The translations under genes were made by a program, and so were the position numbers. From Hemicordylus capensis (Eukaryota; Chordata; Lepidosauria; Squamata; Cordylidae), in contig NC_069662.1 of assembly GCF_027244095.1 (NCBI RefSeq), forward strand, positions 10,132,501-10,196,500: a DNA stretch of 64,000 nt, given 5' to 3'. This document shows positions 44,052-57,400 of the stretch, piece after piece. The notes beneath the pieces are model-generated. The model was given only the letters and a program-made list of their open reading frames with translations. It did not search any database and was not told the DNA's origin. The first letter of the stretch is position 1. Each line of letters begins with the position of its first letter.

Positions 44052-44460
44052 TTACCAGTAAAGGGGCAGGGGAGATTTCCTAGGTCTATAGAGGGCGGGA
44101 AGGGAGTCAGGGTACTTACAAAGAAGGATCAGCTATGGTTGAAGGCTGTGAGGGTGGCAGGGGCTCCCCTTCACCTGCACCGGCCTCCCCCAGTTGAGCC
44201 TGGGCTTCCAGCTGCCCACTTTAGACTTTCTCCTACCTATTTTAGTGACCTCTGTGCATGCATGGAGGTCACTAAAACTGAACAGAAAAGCCATGAACGA
44301 GGCCAGAGAAGGCCTGGGCTACACTGGGGCAGGGTTGAAGGTGAGCCCCTGCCAGCCCCACCACCTTCCCCACAGCTGATCCTTCTTTGTAAGTACCCCT
44401 GACTCCCCCCGCCCCCTCTAGCCATAGGAAAGCTTCTCTGCCCTATTACCAGTAAAGCCC
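44052..44460. repeat. Foldback (inverted repeat) structure, spacer 2
   Basis: Counterpart of 14652-15060, arms at about 44052-44138 and 44373-44460. The third direct copy is at about 43665-43742. Confidence 0.7.
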
Positions 44461-45477
44461 TTTACTACCCATTTCTCACCTGGTTCCTCTGTGCCTTTGC
44501 TGGCCCATTTCTCCCCCCATGCCCTCTTTGCCTCCCCCCCGCCTAGCCCGTTCCTCCCCCTGCCCGGCACACTTCTCCCCCCCCACTCCGCTTCTTACCC
44601 GCCTCCTCCTCCTGCCCACCCATCAATTCCCAGTGGCAGGCCCAGCCCGCCATGGCCAGCTGCTTCTGGTGGCCAGGTCAGCCCACCACCTCCTCCCTCT
44701 AGCCTGCCACCTGGTGATGGGAGCAGCCTGCTTCTACCACCCCGACCCCACCCACTCACTGTTTTTGGCTGATGGGCTGGCTGGTGGGCTAGCTCCTCCC
44801 AGCTGAATGCCCTCCCGCCAATTCCCCACAGCCAAGCCGGCCTGCCACCACCTCCTGCTCCCAGTGTGTGGGTCAGCCTGCTGCCTGCTCCCGCCGGCCA
44901 GCCAGCTGCTGGTGGGACCAGCCTGCTTCTTCCCTCCCTTCCTGCCCACAGTTTCTGGCTGGCGGGCTAGCCAGAAAGCTGGCTACCACTGGTTAAAGTC
45001 AATAAGGCAGTTCACACAACCACGAACTGAGTAGGACAAGTTTCCTAACCAGTTTGATAGCTGTGCATTCTCCCAAGTGTTGCTTCTATGTGAGCAAAGA
45101 CATTGGGGAGTCTATGTGTGAAGCTGCAGCTCAGTAGGACTTCATTCATTCATTCATTCATTCATTCATTGTTCAGTTTATATACCACTTTTCATTAAAA
45201 TAATCTCAAAGCAGTTTAAAGCAGACCTGTATAAGCAGACCTGAGGTGCTTTTGGTCCCAGAAAATGGTTTGACATACAAGAAAATTATCCTTAATTGCA
45301 GTACACCCGTAAAGTATGTAGGTGTAATTATCTATGTGTTCCCCCCCCAAAGCCTTCTTAATATGATTTATTTTTTATATTTACCATTTCAGAAGCAGAT
45401 ATCAGGATTACATTTGGCAAAGAAAAGATGCATGAACATAACAAGGCCAGGGAAAGAGTATACCCTGGAAAGAGCCC

Positions 45478-45696
45478 GCCCCTGGTGGCGCAGTGGTAAA
45501 ACTGCCACCCTGTAACCAGAAGGTTACAAGTTCGATCCTGACCAGGATCCTGACTCAGCCTTCCATCCTTCCGAGGTTGGTAAAATGAGTACCCAGAATG
45601 TTGGGGGCAATATGCTAAATCATTGTAAACCGCTTAGAGAGCTTCGGCTATAGAGCGGTATATAAATGTTAGTGCTATTGCTATTGCTATTGCTAT
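45478..45696 (+). mobile_element. tRNA-derived SINE (GCCCCTGGTGG family), spacer 2
   Basis: Counterpart of 15848-16072 with a short internal deletion after the B box. Confidence 0.85.
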
Positions 45697-45872
45697 ACGA
45701 ACTCCTCCTCTTCTGCTCCCATCAAGGTCTAAATCCTTGAGCAAGAAACAAACACGTTTCAGTCGGTTTCTCATACTTGGCACAATTGACTCACAGTCCA
45801 GGTATTGATTGGTCTCTCGACATGACAGGGTCAGATCGTGGCCTGAGCTTTGCCTTTGGGGCACATAATGCT

Positions 45873-46516
45873 GGGCCAACCTTGGCAAGGGTAGCCACAA
45901 CAACACTGCTGGGTACAGTTCTGGATGCCATATTTTAAGAAGGACATTGTAGAACTGGAAAAGGTCCATAAGAGGCCATTCAAGATGATCAGGGGCCGGG
46001 AGCAGCTTCCTTATGAGGCACAGCTACAGCATCCAGGACTCTTTAGTTTGGAAAAGAGGTGGCTACAGGGAGACATGATATAGGGAAGTAGAGTGGACAG
46101 AGAGTAATTTTCCTCCCTTTCTCACAACACTAGAACTAGTGGTCATCCCATGAAACTGTTTGCCAAAACAATTAGGACTGACAAAAGGAATTATGTGTTC
46201 ACAAAACACATAATTCTCTGCCTCTAGTTATGGTGACAGCCAATAGCCTGGATAGCATTAAGAGGGGGTTTAGATACATTCATGGAGGACAGGTCTATCA
46301 ATGGCTACTAGTCTGGTGGCTATAGGCCCCCTCCAGCCTCAGAGGCAAGATGCCTCTAAATACTAGTTGCAGGGGAGCAACAGCAGGAGAGAGGGCATGC
46401 TCTCAGCTCTTGCCTGTGGGCTTCCCAGGGACATCTGGTGGGCCACTGTGCAAAACAGGAAGCTGGACTAGATGGGCCTTGGGCCTGATCCAGCAAAGCT
46501 GTTCTTATGTTCTAAC
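45873..46516 (+). mobile_element. CR1 LINE 3' fragment, spacer 2
   Basis: Counterpart of 16483-17116 with the same 5' truncation point, uninterrupted on its left by the second SINE. Confidence 0.82.
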
Positions 46517-46725
46517 TCTTTATCCATGATCATTCTGGTTGTGAGCATGCAGCCCCAATTGGTTGAGAAGGAGTGAAGCTGTCAGACTGATTCAACTCTT
46601 TATCAGGGGGAAACCACAGAAGTGTGCAGAAAATGTTTGTTCAACCAAAGGACTGGCTATAGGTGTGAAAGTCAAAGTGCCCTCTCAAATACCAGGGCAG
46701 AGTGCCCTCTAAAGTGACCCATTTG

Positions 46726-46726
<1 letters not shown>

Positions 46727-46773
<47 letters not shown>
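46727..46773. repeat. (CA)n microsatellite, spacer 2
   Basis: About 47 bp of pure CA, counterpart of 17326-17376. Confidence 0.95.
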
Positions 46774-46777
<4 letters not shown>

Positions 46778-48826
46778 ATGTTCCCTCACAGCTTACCATA
46801 CAGTGGTGAGAGAGTAATGAAGGTGTTTGTCAACAAAAATAGAAGAGGAGAAAGCACCGGGCAGCTGGAACACATGTGCTATTTTGACCCCCCTCCCAAG
46901 GCTCAGCATCAGGGGTGATCTGTTACACTTTGCTACCACTGGTGAAAGACAATAAGGAAGTTCACACAACCAGGAACTGCGTAGGATAAGTGCCCTGACC
47001 AGTTTGAGAGCTGTGCATTCTCCCAATTGTTACTTCTATGTGAGCAAATAACTAGGTGGGAGGAGGATTGGGGAATCTGTGTGTGCAGCTCGGTAGGACA
47101 TCGTTCATTCAATCATTCACTCATTCAATCATTTAGTTCGCATGTTGCTTGGTAGCCATTATTATGTTGGGGATTAGCACAATTTGAGTTGAATGATCAC
47201 CCATCTGATTGATAGGAATTCAAGACTGTACAGTGTGAAGTATTCGTGAACAGCCCGACAGAGCCCTGTCTTTCCCTAATCACACCTCTGAGTGGCATGA
47301 GGCATATATTCATCGCATCATTCAATATTGCTTAGATGTTTTGTGTGTGGCCACTGAAACTCTCTTGGGAGAAGTAGTAGTAATCATTGTTAATTTGATA
47401 GTTACAGGTCAGATAATCACCTACTGAGCTATGGGCTGCTGTGGAAATGCCAAATAAAACACATTCATCACATCTCAACAGGAGCATTGCTTGAACTTTG
47501 CCCAGAGGAACCAAGAGACATATACTTGTAGTTACCCACAAGAAGAAAGACCAGCAGAAAATGGAATCCCCAAGAAAGAAAACTTAACCACAAAAGAAGG
47601 ACCAGTTCTGCAAGTTCTGTATTTCTAGAGATGGCATAATTTTTTTTAACATAGCACAAACTGTAATTGCGTTTTCAGAAGTGGAATACACTAAAATTTA
47701 CATGGAAATACCAATTAATAGGTGGAATGCCTCTCCTACCCTAGCTCCCAATATGGTGTGGGGTGGGCAGGGTTGAGGCCAGCCTCATGCAGAGGTGAGA
47801 CATGTTCGAGATGCTGTCCTGAGATGAAATGACCAATTGACAGGAAGCACAGCAGTTGCCTTTGAATCTCTTGTCCTTCACAGTCCAATGTTAGCTTAGC
47901 ACCTACTCAGAGAGTCCTTAGCTGGTCATATCTAGGACCAAGTAAGAATTTTTAAATCTCCACCTTTTCGGCTTATAGTGGCTATTTTTTACTATACTGT
48001 GGGCACTGGTGACGTTAATGGTGATGGCAGTAAGTAGTGAAATCCCAGGAACACTGGTAGGTCAGTACAGGTATAGGGGATTAAGTTAAACTACTTGTCT
48101 TCAAGCAGAGGCATTTTTAGGGTGAAAGGGGAACTCCATGGAAAAGCCCACAGGGTTTTGGAGGGTGTCTGGCAATGGAACCCCTTTGGGGATTTGTTTG
48201 GTTAGGGTTTGAGCTTTGGGGCTCAGGAAGTGGAATGACTCAGGCAACCCTCCCTTGACTAAGCAAACTGTGTGGCTTTGAAGAAGTCTGAGCAGTCATG
48301 AGATTTGTAATGGATTTCAAGATCAGTTGTATTGCCCAACAGTGGGGAAGGCAGTCATCATGAGGCTAATTACCGTGTGGAGTTATTGGTATTACCCGCT
48401 GATAGCCTCCCATTGAGGTGTCAAAAGAAAATGGTAACAGAAAATATCAAGTTGCAATACTCTTTGCAACTCTGTTTCTGGGGGAAACTCACAGAAGAGC
48501 AAAGGACAAAAGTGTATTCCATTACAGGCCAGGTTTTTTGATTATGAAAGCAAGTGTCATACAGCCTTGTGGGGAAGCATCCAAAGAGCTTACACCCATT
48601 GTCATAAAAATGTAATAATGAGAAACAATGACAGAAAATTTATTTTATTTCATTCGTTGGTTGGTTTGACAGATTTCTATACCACACCAAAACTTACGTC
48701 TCTGGGTGGTTCACAATAAAATTGAAGGTATGAGGTCGACAGGTCAATCCATATGACACAATAGTAAAGCTAGATTAATTGAGAAAAGCTTTTTAGCACA
48801 GCTCATAGTAAAAGACAAAAACATCC

Positions 48827-49728
48827 TCAATATGTTCTCTTTACTAGCTGGTCCCTTTTGTTCAGTTCAGGCCTCAGCAAAATGATGTAGCATTTGGGGA
48901 AAAAGATAAAAGCCAGTAGCCCAGCACTAGAAGCTAAGATGGAGAAGATCTCCACAGCCACCATATATTTCCCTTTGGTGCTCAAGTAGGTAGGAACAAA
49001 AGACAACCAAACACTGCAGAACAACAACATGCTGAAGGTGATAAACTTGGCCTCATTAAAGCTGTCTGGCAACTTCCTGGCAAGGAAAGCCACAGAGAAG
49101 CTGATGATGGACAGAAGTCCCATGTAGCCCAGAACAAGATAAAACATGAAGACAGACCCTTGGTTACATTCTGCTACAATCTCCCTAGTCAGGGACTGCA
49201 TATCAAAATCCGGGAATGGAGGAGAGGTTCCTAACCATATTGCACAAATGCCTGCTTGAAGATGAGAGCAGGAAAGGACAAGGGAGATGGACAGTCTTTT
49301 CCCTACCCACTTTCTCCTAGTAGACCCTGGCTCTTTGGCCATGAAAGCTAGAATCACTGTGATGGTTTTGGCCAGCATGCAAGAAATAGCAACCGAGAAA
49401 ATGATGCTGAAGGCCGGTTGTTGAATAAGACAGGTCAACTCCGCAGGTCGACCAATGAAGAGGAAAACACAAAGGAAGGAGAGCAGCAGGGAGATGAGGA
49501 GAGTGTAGGAGAGACTGCAGTTGTTGGCTTTGACAATGGGTGTGTTGTGATACCTCATGAAAGTCCCAAGCACAAAAACTGTGATGCAAGACAAGGAAAG
49601 AGCAAAAATGGCCAAAATGGTGCCCAAAAGTTCTTCATAAGACAAGAAAGTGATCACTTTGGGAAGGCATAAATCCTGTTCATCATTGGTATAATGATCT
49701 TCTGGACATTGATCACAGTCATCCATAT
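48827..49728 (-). CDS. V2R gene C exon 6 (seven-helix domain, stop)
   Basis: 902 bp with acceptor TTTTCCAG and a TGA stop at 48827-48829. Same architecture as gene B: end of the cysteine-rich linker, seven helices, FNEAK motif and KRTY tail. It differs from B by Arg to Cys in NNCSLSY, Leu-Arg to Ile-Gln before QPAFS, and Ser to Phe before PKCY. Confidence 0.96.
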
Positions 49729-51438
49729 CTGGAAAAGAAAATGTGCAGATCTGGACAAGATGTGTATTACTTTTATTTTAGAGGGGGAAAACCTTATACA
49801 CTGCTTTTCTGGTCACAGGGTGCTATAAAGTAATTAACATGGAGGAAAAGAAATACAGAACCCAGGCTCCCATTAACTGAAACCATTTCTAATTCAAATT
49901 TAAGCCACTCATCTTCTAGTCAACGGAATCAGAACAAATACAGTCACCTAGTCCTGGATGTCCTTAGAAATAGAACCAATCCTGAATGCATTTTTAAGTA
50001 CTTGGGAACTTTATTTAGAAATCAAATCTGTAATCAATGGTCATTATTAGAAAATCCGGAATGAACGGCTCTTACCCTTCTGTTTTGAAATCTTCCCTTC
50101 TGTACATGGAAGGCAATCATAGCAACAAAATGGCTCCCCTTCCTTCTTTGCTCTTCTGTAACCTGGATGGCAATTGTCATTACACAATGAAAGAGGCAGT
50201 GCCTGTTCAAAATGAATGAAGAGATTGCATTAACATCCAAACAAAGATTTTGGGAATTTGTACATAAAGCACTGGAGCTGTACATAAAGCTGTACATAAA
50301 GCACTGGAGCCTCTTTCAACTTATTTGATTTGGTTGACACCATCAAAGCTGTGGGGATAGGTGTGCTGGCAGTTGGTCACAGCCTCAATACCCTTTTTTG
50401 GGCTTGTTAGAGCCACAATATCATTCCTTCATGTTTTCTTGTTCATTAAAGTGAGTAGACGGGAGAGTGGATGCAGCAGAAATAGCCATAGTCAGCTCTG
50501 AACCACAAACAGCTCCACTGACTAGTATTTTGTCTGGCATAGCAGGTTTCGTAGCTGCAGGAAACCTAAATCCTGACACAGCTGAACAGATAGGGGAAGT
50601 GCCAAGCTATCATCAGCCAGGAAGCCAGTGCCAATGGAAGCAGCCACATAATGAAGAGATACTCATGATCCACCAAAAGTGGGCTAAGGGAATCGTGGAT
50701 CGTGTGCTGCCATGGGAGCTGCGCAGCTCCCAGCAGCAAACCCTCTTAATTCCCCCTCCCCTTAGCCAACATTAGCGGAGTGAGTGCTCCATTAACCCTG
50801 TATTTTGCATCCTGTCTTTTGGATCATGCTCCACACCATGGTGGCACATGAGGAGACCCTCCGCTGGGAGGCTGAAACAAGCCTCCTGGCCCTGGGGGTC
50901 TCTCCCAGATGCCCAAAGTGCTCAGGTGGGTCATCTTGAAAGTTCTGAAGGCCACACTGCCCCCAATCCCCACACCCCCACCGGATCTCCCCACAAACCC
51001 TCCGAAGACATGTCTCACCAATCATGAGACTCGCCTCAATGACTGCAGGAGCAACCACGTTAACCAAAACCATCCCTGGAGAGGCAGAAGTAATTAGATT
51101 TTTTGGTAAGACTCATGCATTCTTGTTTTAAGTAGAAGGAAACCATTCTTGGAGCACAAACATGGACCATCGTTACTTGTGGTGAATAATTTCTGAATAA
51201 CCCATTCTGCATAACAGATGGTGGCGGGGAGCTTTGGAACCTGGGAGCTTTGGCCAGATGGGCTTTTTATCGTCTAAGGCATTGTGAAGCACAGTGGGGT
51301 GGGAAGAGGGCCGCACAAGTCCTGTGCCCCTGATAGTATCCTACTGATTGGTCTACAGTTAAGACATGCATTATATCTTAACATATACTGTTTATTATAT
51401 TTAGTAGTGGTGGCGGTAGCAGTAGTAGTAGTAGCAGT

Positions 51439-51471
<33 letters not shown>

Positions 51472-54400
51472 AGATGTAGAGGCTCTTCTCATGATCACGA
51501 TCCACAGACGCGCTCTCCCCACAGACGAGCAGTCAGACTTCCCCAGTGGCTGCAGCGGCTGCCCACACAACTGCTGGCTTTGTCCGAGAGCCAGCGGAAG
51601 CTTCAGCATGCTTTTCAGCCTCCCGGTCGGGGGTCTCCTCATGAGTAGCCGCAGCGTGGAGCCACACTGTGGCAACTCACAAGCAGAAAAACTGGGTTTG
51701 TGGAGTGCTCACTCCGCAAACCCGGTTTAACTGCCGGGCTACTTAAGCAGCCGAGCCCGGTGGTTCTCACAAGGAGAGGAAATCAGACGAGCCTCCGCTA
51801 GCCCAATTTCCTCCTATCGTGTGAATTGCCTCATAGTAATAGTGTTGTCCCAAAAAGTGGGTTCTTGCCTGGCATGCAAGAGCCAATAAACATGCCAGAG
51901 GTGGAAATCTTTTAAAGTTTATGCTGCACAGAGCAATCAGTGCCGGGGATCATCCCCAAAGCAAAGCACACCCAGCAAATTCAGCATCTGCGTTATATAG
52001 GAGAAGTTACACAAAGTTTCAGCTTTATCGTACTCCGTTAGTTCCCCTCCCTTTCTGCTAGTCTTGATGCACTTAGATAAACATAGGCAAACATTCTTTA
52101 GCATAAATGATCCCTCTGAGCTTTTAGTGTAACCTCTTTGTGCAATCTGTTATCTCTAGCATTTACAGAACAAAGAACAAGGAACAAGGAACCATTTTCT
52201 TCCTTCTTTCTCATGGGAAGCAGAGGTGATTGATACAGGTAATGGTTAATTTGTTGCAAGCGAAAGGCTAAGCTAAGTTGGCATTTAAAGCAGTCATCTG
52301 ACTTAGTGACCTTCCATGGGAGGTGGGGAGAATGGCTGCATCCTGGCTCATCATTAGTAGCACATCATTTGTAGTAGGTGAATCCCATCATTGCCTGTGC
52401 AAAGTCATTTTGAGTCAGTCTTTGTTGGTGGCTGGTCTCCCCTTGGACCATTTTGGAACACACTCCTTTAGCATCGGGGCCATTTCTGTTCTGGCCACCA
52501 GGGAAGTGGGGGGAACATGCTTTAAGGCAGATCAGCAGATGATCATCTCAGGCCTATAAGTCGTAAGTCCAAAAGGGTCTTAATTAGTTCATGCAACAGC
52601 CCCCACCACCGCCACCATGTCTGATTGTAATTTCCTTATCTTCTGAGATTCTTCTCAATCTGGGTTGTGGGTCAGAGCATTCCTTTCTGGGCTCCACAGC
52701 TCTGCAAGGATCCTCACCTGGGCTTCTGGCGAGGAGCTGACATATACTGGGCTTGTCATAGTACAAGAGTCGGGATGCCATTTTACCTGGTTGCTTGGGT
52801 GACCCTGTGGAGTCTGGAGAAGGGTGTGGCATCCATCCTGTGGGGCTTTTGTTCCCTTCAGGAGGCAGTAGGGATGAGAAGGGTCCAGGCTGGTCACATC
52901 CCAGTGGGGTTGAGAGAGGAAGGCAGGGAGAGCTACAGGAAACAGCTCCAGGGAGACAGCCAGGTTGGGTCAGGCAGGAAACAGGAAGCAAGGTCAGAAA
53001 GGGGACAGGGCTGGAAGTAGGCTTGAAGCCCTCTCAGCTCTGCACTGGGGTATTTGAAGACAAGGCAGCTGATGAGGAGGAGCTGCTTGTGAGTATGGGA
53101 AGCAGGAGTTCTCCAGGAGAGGGAATAGGCTGAATGCAGCAAGCCAGGAGGACGACACCGGTGACAAACTAACCTCCTAACTCCCTTTTTTTGTGCTTAC
53201 CCAGTCATTCTGGAGTTCAAGAAGGGTTAGGAGCCCACCTCGCCCCTGGGCGTCTGACAACAAGTGCATTGGAGTGATCTTGTGCCTGCCATGGAATCCT
53301 CGTTGTCCTGGTTTTCTGACCTTGTATCTTGAAGAAAATGTTTTGGCCCAAGTTTCCAGTTGGCAGTGTTTGCCCTTCATTGCAAGGGTCTTAAATGAGG
53401 TCATGGGCTTATGCCCTAGGACTGTTCTCGCTATTGTAGAGATGTTACCTTGCATCAATTGGATGGTTGCCTCAGATGTGGCTGCTCTTATTCCACGAAG
53501 AAGATGAATGCTGAGGTAGCCAAGATACTTTGTGGGCATGGGGATGTTGTCATTCGACAACCTGAGTGGTTCTTTGTGCGAAGTGCATTGTTTGGTCCTA
53601 ACAGCATTCATTTGTCCCAGCTGGGTGGCAGGGCTTCCACAGCCAGTCTGAAGGCAGGCATTGCTCTTGTTTTGTCTGGGCGTTTGAGTGGCGGGTCAGA
53701 TGCTGTTCAGTTACATGCCTTCCTGTGGCGGTGGACGCTCGGAGCAGCTGGGAATTAAATCTAGTAGTTGTTTCCCCGTTTTTTTCAATAGGGGGGCTTC
53801 CCATTCCATTAATGGGAGTCACTCTTAGCTGGGGGTGTGCGGGGGATAGGCCTTGTTTGCTCCAGCTCCCCTGTCCCCTCATACCCTGGCTCTCAGTGGT
53901 GCATCAACTGGCAAAATACGTATTGATCTGCATCAGATGCCATGTTACATTAACTTACATTTCCGTTGTTGCTATTAATAAAAAGTTGGACAGGCTATTT
54001 GCCAGTTCCCTTTACCCATAGTTTGAGTCTGGTCTCCTCAGGGATCCACAGCTAAGAGGTGGGACGTGTTGCATGCATGGATTAGAACTCGGGCCCTGCT
54101 GTTATTAAGCTTTAGAGACGTAGGTCTGCAACATAAATGAATGTTGCATGTAGTAAAAGGATGGCCGAGGCAAAAACCATGCAGGGGTGGCCCAGGCATT
54201 CCAGCACCTGAGGCAAGGTACTGCATGCTGCCTTGCCCTCTAACCCTGGTGGGGGGCCAACCCCCTTTCAAAACAGACCCTTGCAAGGCTCCTGAAGGCA
54301 GCCTGCACCACAGCTTCTTATGTAGCAGAAGGCATGGCGGCATCCTTGTGGCGGGCAGGGTATCTGCATGTGGGCATTATAGGAGGGCATCCATATCTCC

Positions 54401-57400
54401 GCACTTGGATTAGCTCCTCTCATGCCTGTCCGATGTGAAGGCATGATCGGCATGCCTATTATAGTGGTGCGCCTGAAAAGGTGATTGGATCCAATAGGAT
54501 TCCAAGAAGCCTTGGAAGGATTTAGTGTCGGCTCTGCCAGTGATCCTGTTGAGGCCCTGGTGGAGAACTGGAATTGCCAACTCACTAGGGCAGTAGACAT
54601 GATCACTCCTAACAGGGGCATAGCTATAACTTTGCAAAAGGGTTCAAAAAACATGGGCCCCCAGGTCCTGAGGGCCCATCAGCTCCATCCCTCCCTATTT
54701 TCTTCATTATTTTCTTCAGCCCCTGGTGGTGCAGTGATAAAACTGCCGCCCTGTAACCAGAAGGTTACAAGATCGATCCTGACCAAGGGGCTCAAGGTTG
54801 ACTCAGCCTTCCATCCTTCCGAGGTTGGTAAAATGAGTACCCAGAATGTTGGGGGGCAATATGCCAAATCATTGTAAACCGCTTAGAGAGCTTCCAGCTA
54901 TAGAGCGGTATATAAATGTAAGTGCTATTGCTATTGCTATCTCCCTCACTCTGGGGGACCGCCAGAGAGAGGGATGAACACAGGCCTCTTCTCCCCAAGC
55001 AACGTCCCTGGCTCCTAAGAGTCCTCTCTGACCCACTTCAAAGCTGGCCCCTTGGTATCCCAAAGATCTGCGGGAGCTGAAGCTAGGTAGATGACTGGAG
55101 CGCAAGTGGAGAAAACTTGAATGCAACAGATTACAACATGGACCAATGCTCTGGCAATACATGTGGCAAAGAAGTTATTCTTTTTTATTTGCATCTGCAA
55201 GTTCACATCCAGTTGAGTTGTTCACGGTTGTTGTGAGGGCGCTAGTACATGCCCGTCCGCCTTGAATGAGAATTTGGAACCATCAATTACCTGTGCTGAC
55301 GTTTTAAATGAGATCTTTGTTTTCTCTAATGAATCTCTCTTATTCAGGCTGACATAGACTCAGATCCCACAATTACTGCAGTGTCTGAATCGGAGGGGTC
55401 CAGCAACTCCTCTTATGTGGTTAGGCTGCATCAGTTCCAGTTTGTCACTCCTGAGGATGCTGACAAGCTGCTTGGAGCAGTGAGGCCTACCACCTCTCCT
55501 CTTGACCCTTGTCCAACATGGTTTCTACTCTTTGGCAGGGAGGTTGTTGATGGCCACAGAGCCAGCGTGGTATAGTGGTTAGAGTGCTGGACTAGGAACG
55601 AGCAGACCTGAGTTCAAATCCCCATTCAGCCATGATACTTGCTGGGTGACTCTGGGCCAGTCACTTCTCTCTCAGCTTAACCTACTTCACAGGGTTGTTG
55701 TGAGGAGAAACTTAAGTATGTAGTACACCGCTCTGGGCTCCTTGGAGGACGAGCGGGATATAAAATGTAAAATCAATCAATCAATCAATCCCTCCACCCA
55801 TGGAGGTTATGAGAGAGGGAAAACCCACCTCTTCAACGAAGCTTCTTCCATTCTTTAAAATTTTAAGGTTTTAATTCATGGATGATTTTTAAATTGTTAA
55901 ATTGTTTTAAGTTTTTGTATATATTTTCACTTGTTTTATGCTATTGTTAACCGCCCAGAGACGAAAGTTTTGGGCGGTGTACAAATGTGATAGATAGATA
56001 GATAGATAGATAGATAGAAAGACAGATATGCAAGGGGGCCTGAACAGAAACTGGCAGTGGGAGGGGCTGAGGATCTCTGATCTTGAAGTTCTCTTTGGGG
56101 ACACCTGCATGTCATATGATGCCCCACACATCACACTGCCAATTATGGAAGCATGCAGTGATGTCTTGGTCTAGAAGTCACACAACCCTTTATTTCCTTC
56201 TCTTTGTCTTGCTAAGTAACCTGCATTGTTAATCTATGTGTTTATCAGAGAGCAGGTCTCCAAATAAGCATCCATATAAACAGAAGAAAGTGCTGGGATT
56301 TGTACAGGGATTCTAAAAGAGCCCAACTCAGAAACAGTAGGCCAATATTCCAGGGCAGCTGAGAGAGCGGGGAGGGGGGGCAGGGGAAGAGATGTGAAGG
56401 ATTTGAGCAGGAGACTTAAAGTATAGTAAGAACATTAAAAAAACACACAGCCCTGCTGGATCAGGACCAAGGCCTGTCTAGTCCAGCATCCTGTTTACCA
56501 CAGTGGCCCACCAGATGCAAGAGATGAGGGAATGCCTTCTCTCCTACTGCTGCTTCCCTGCAACTGCTATTTAGAGGCACCGTGCCTCTGAGGCTGGAGT
56601 TAGCCTATAGCCACCAGACATAGTAAATTTGTATCTGAGAAGTATCTTCTGCTTCTCTTATGTACAATGCTGTTTTTGAATTATTGAATGGATTATGTTT
56701 GGAACAATAACAGTTAAAATCTGTTCCAGTTCAAATGACAAAAATCTGACAATAATTAGCCTGGGTAGCAAATAACCCCTTGAGCATTCAAGAAATGAAA
56801 ACATTTTGAAATGTTCTGCAGACCTACCTGGTTAAACCTGCTGGGCCACACAAGGGTATCCTCAGAAATGGTGAATGCTTTGTCTGGGGGAGCATGTGGG
56901 TCTGCTCTTCCAATTCTGACTCGAAGGAAAGACTTGTTTGGGAATGTGATCCAGTTGATAACATCAAATCCGCCCACCAATTCTCCATTTTTGTCAAAAG
57001 AAACCGTTTCCCCAGCATTATTGTTAAATGCGACTCTTCTCAAGAAGGGAAGGAGCTAAAAACAAGGAAACAAGAATGGAAAGGAGCTGCAACAATGATA
57101 AGCAAACATAGCTTTTTGAATGATCATCTTTCTTAATAAGTAGTTTATATATTTTTCTCTTCTCGTAAATTTTATTTACACAATGCATTGTAAATTTTAT
57201 TTACACAATGCAGGGCAGAGGGATCTGGCATCCCTCTATGCAATGCGCAGCACACACTCCAAGCACCCGTCTCTGTGATTAAGGGTCAAGAGCACCCTTA
57301 ACCTCGGCTAAAAGTTGGGTTTATTAAGGGGGTTAGGCAGGAAGGTGATGCTGGTTGTGAGAAAAGCCTCATCATGTGGCACAAGCAAATGTTTCTTTAA

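Larger units (their letters stand above)
42553..48826. other. Intergenic spacer 2 (5' of gene B, 3' of gene C)
   Basis: 6.27 kb, paralogous to spacer 1 but without the second SINE (16247-16471), without the 0.5-kb SINE-containing block at about 19025-19543, and with a single copy of the segment duplicated at 13.5-13.9 kb. The stretch 46774-48380 aligns with 17377-19025 and holds nothing I recognise. Confidence 0.75.
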
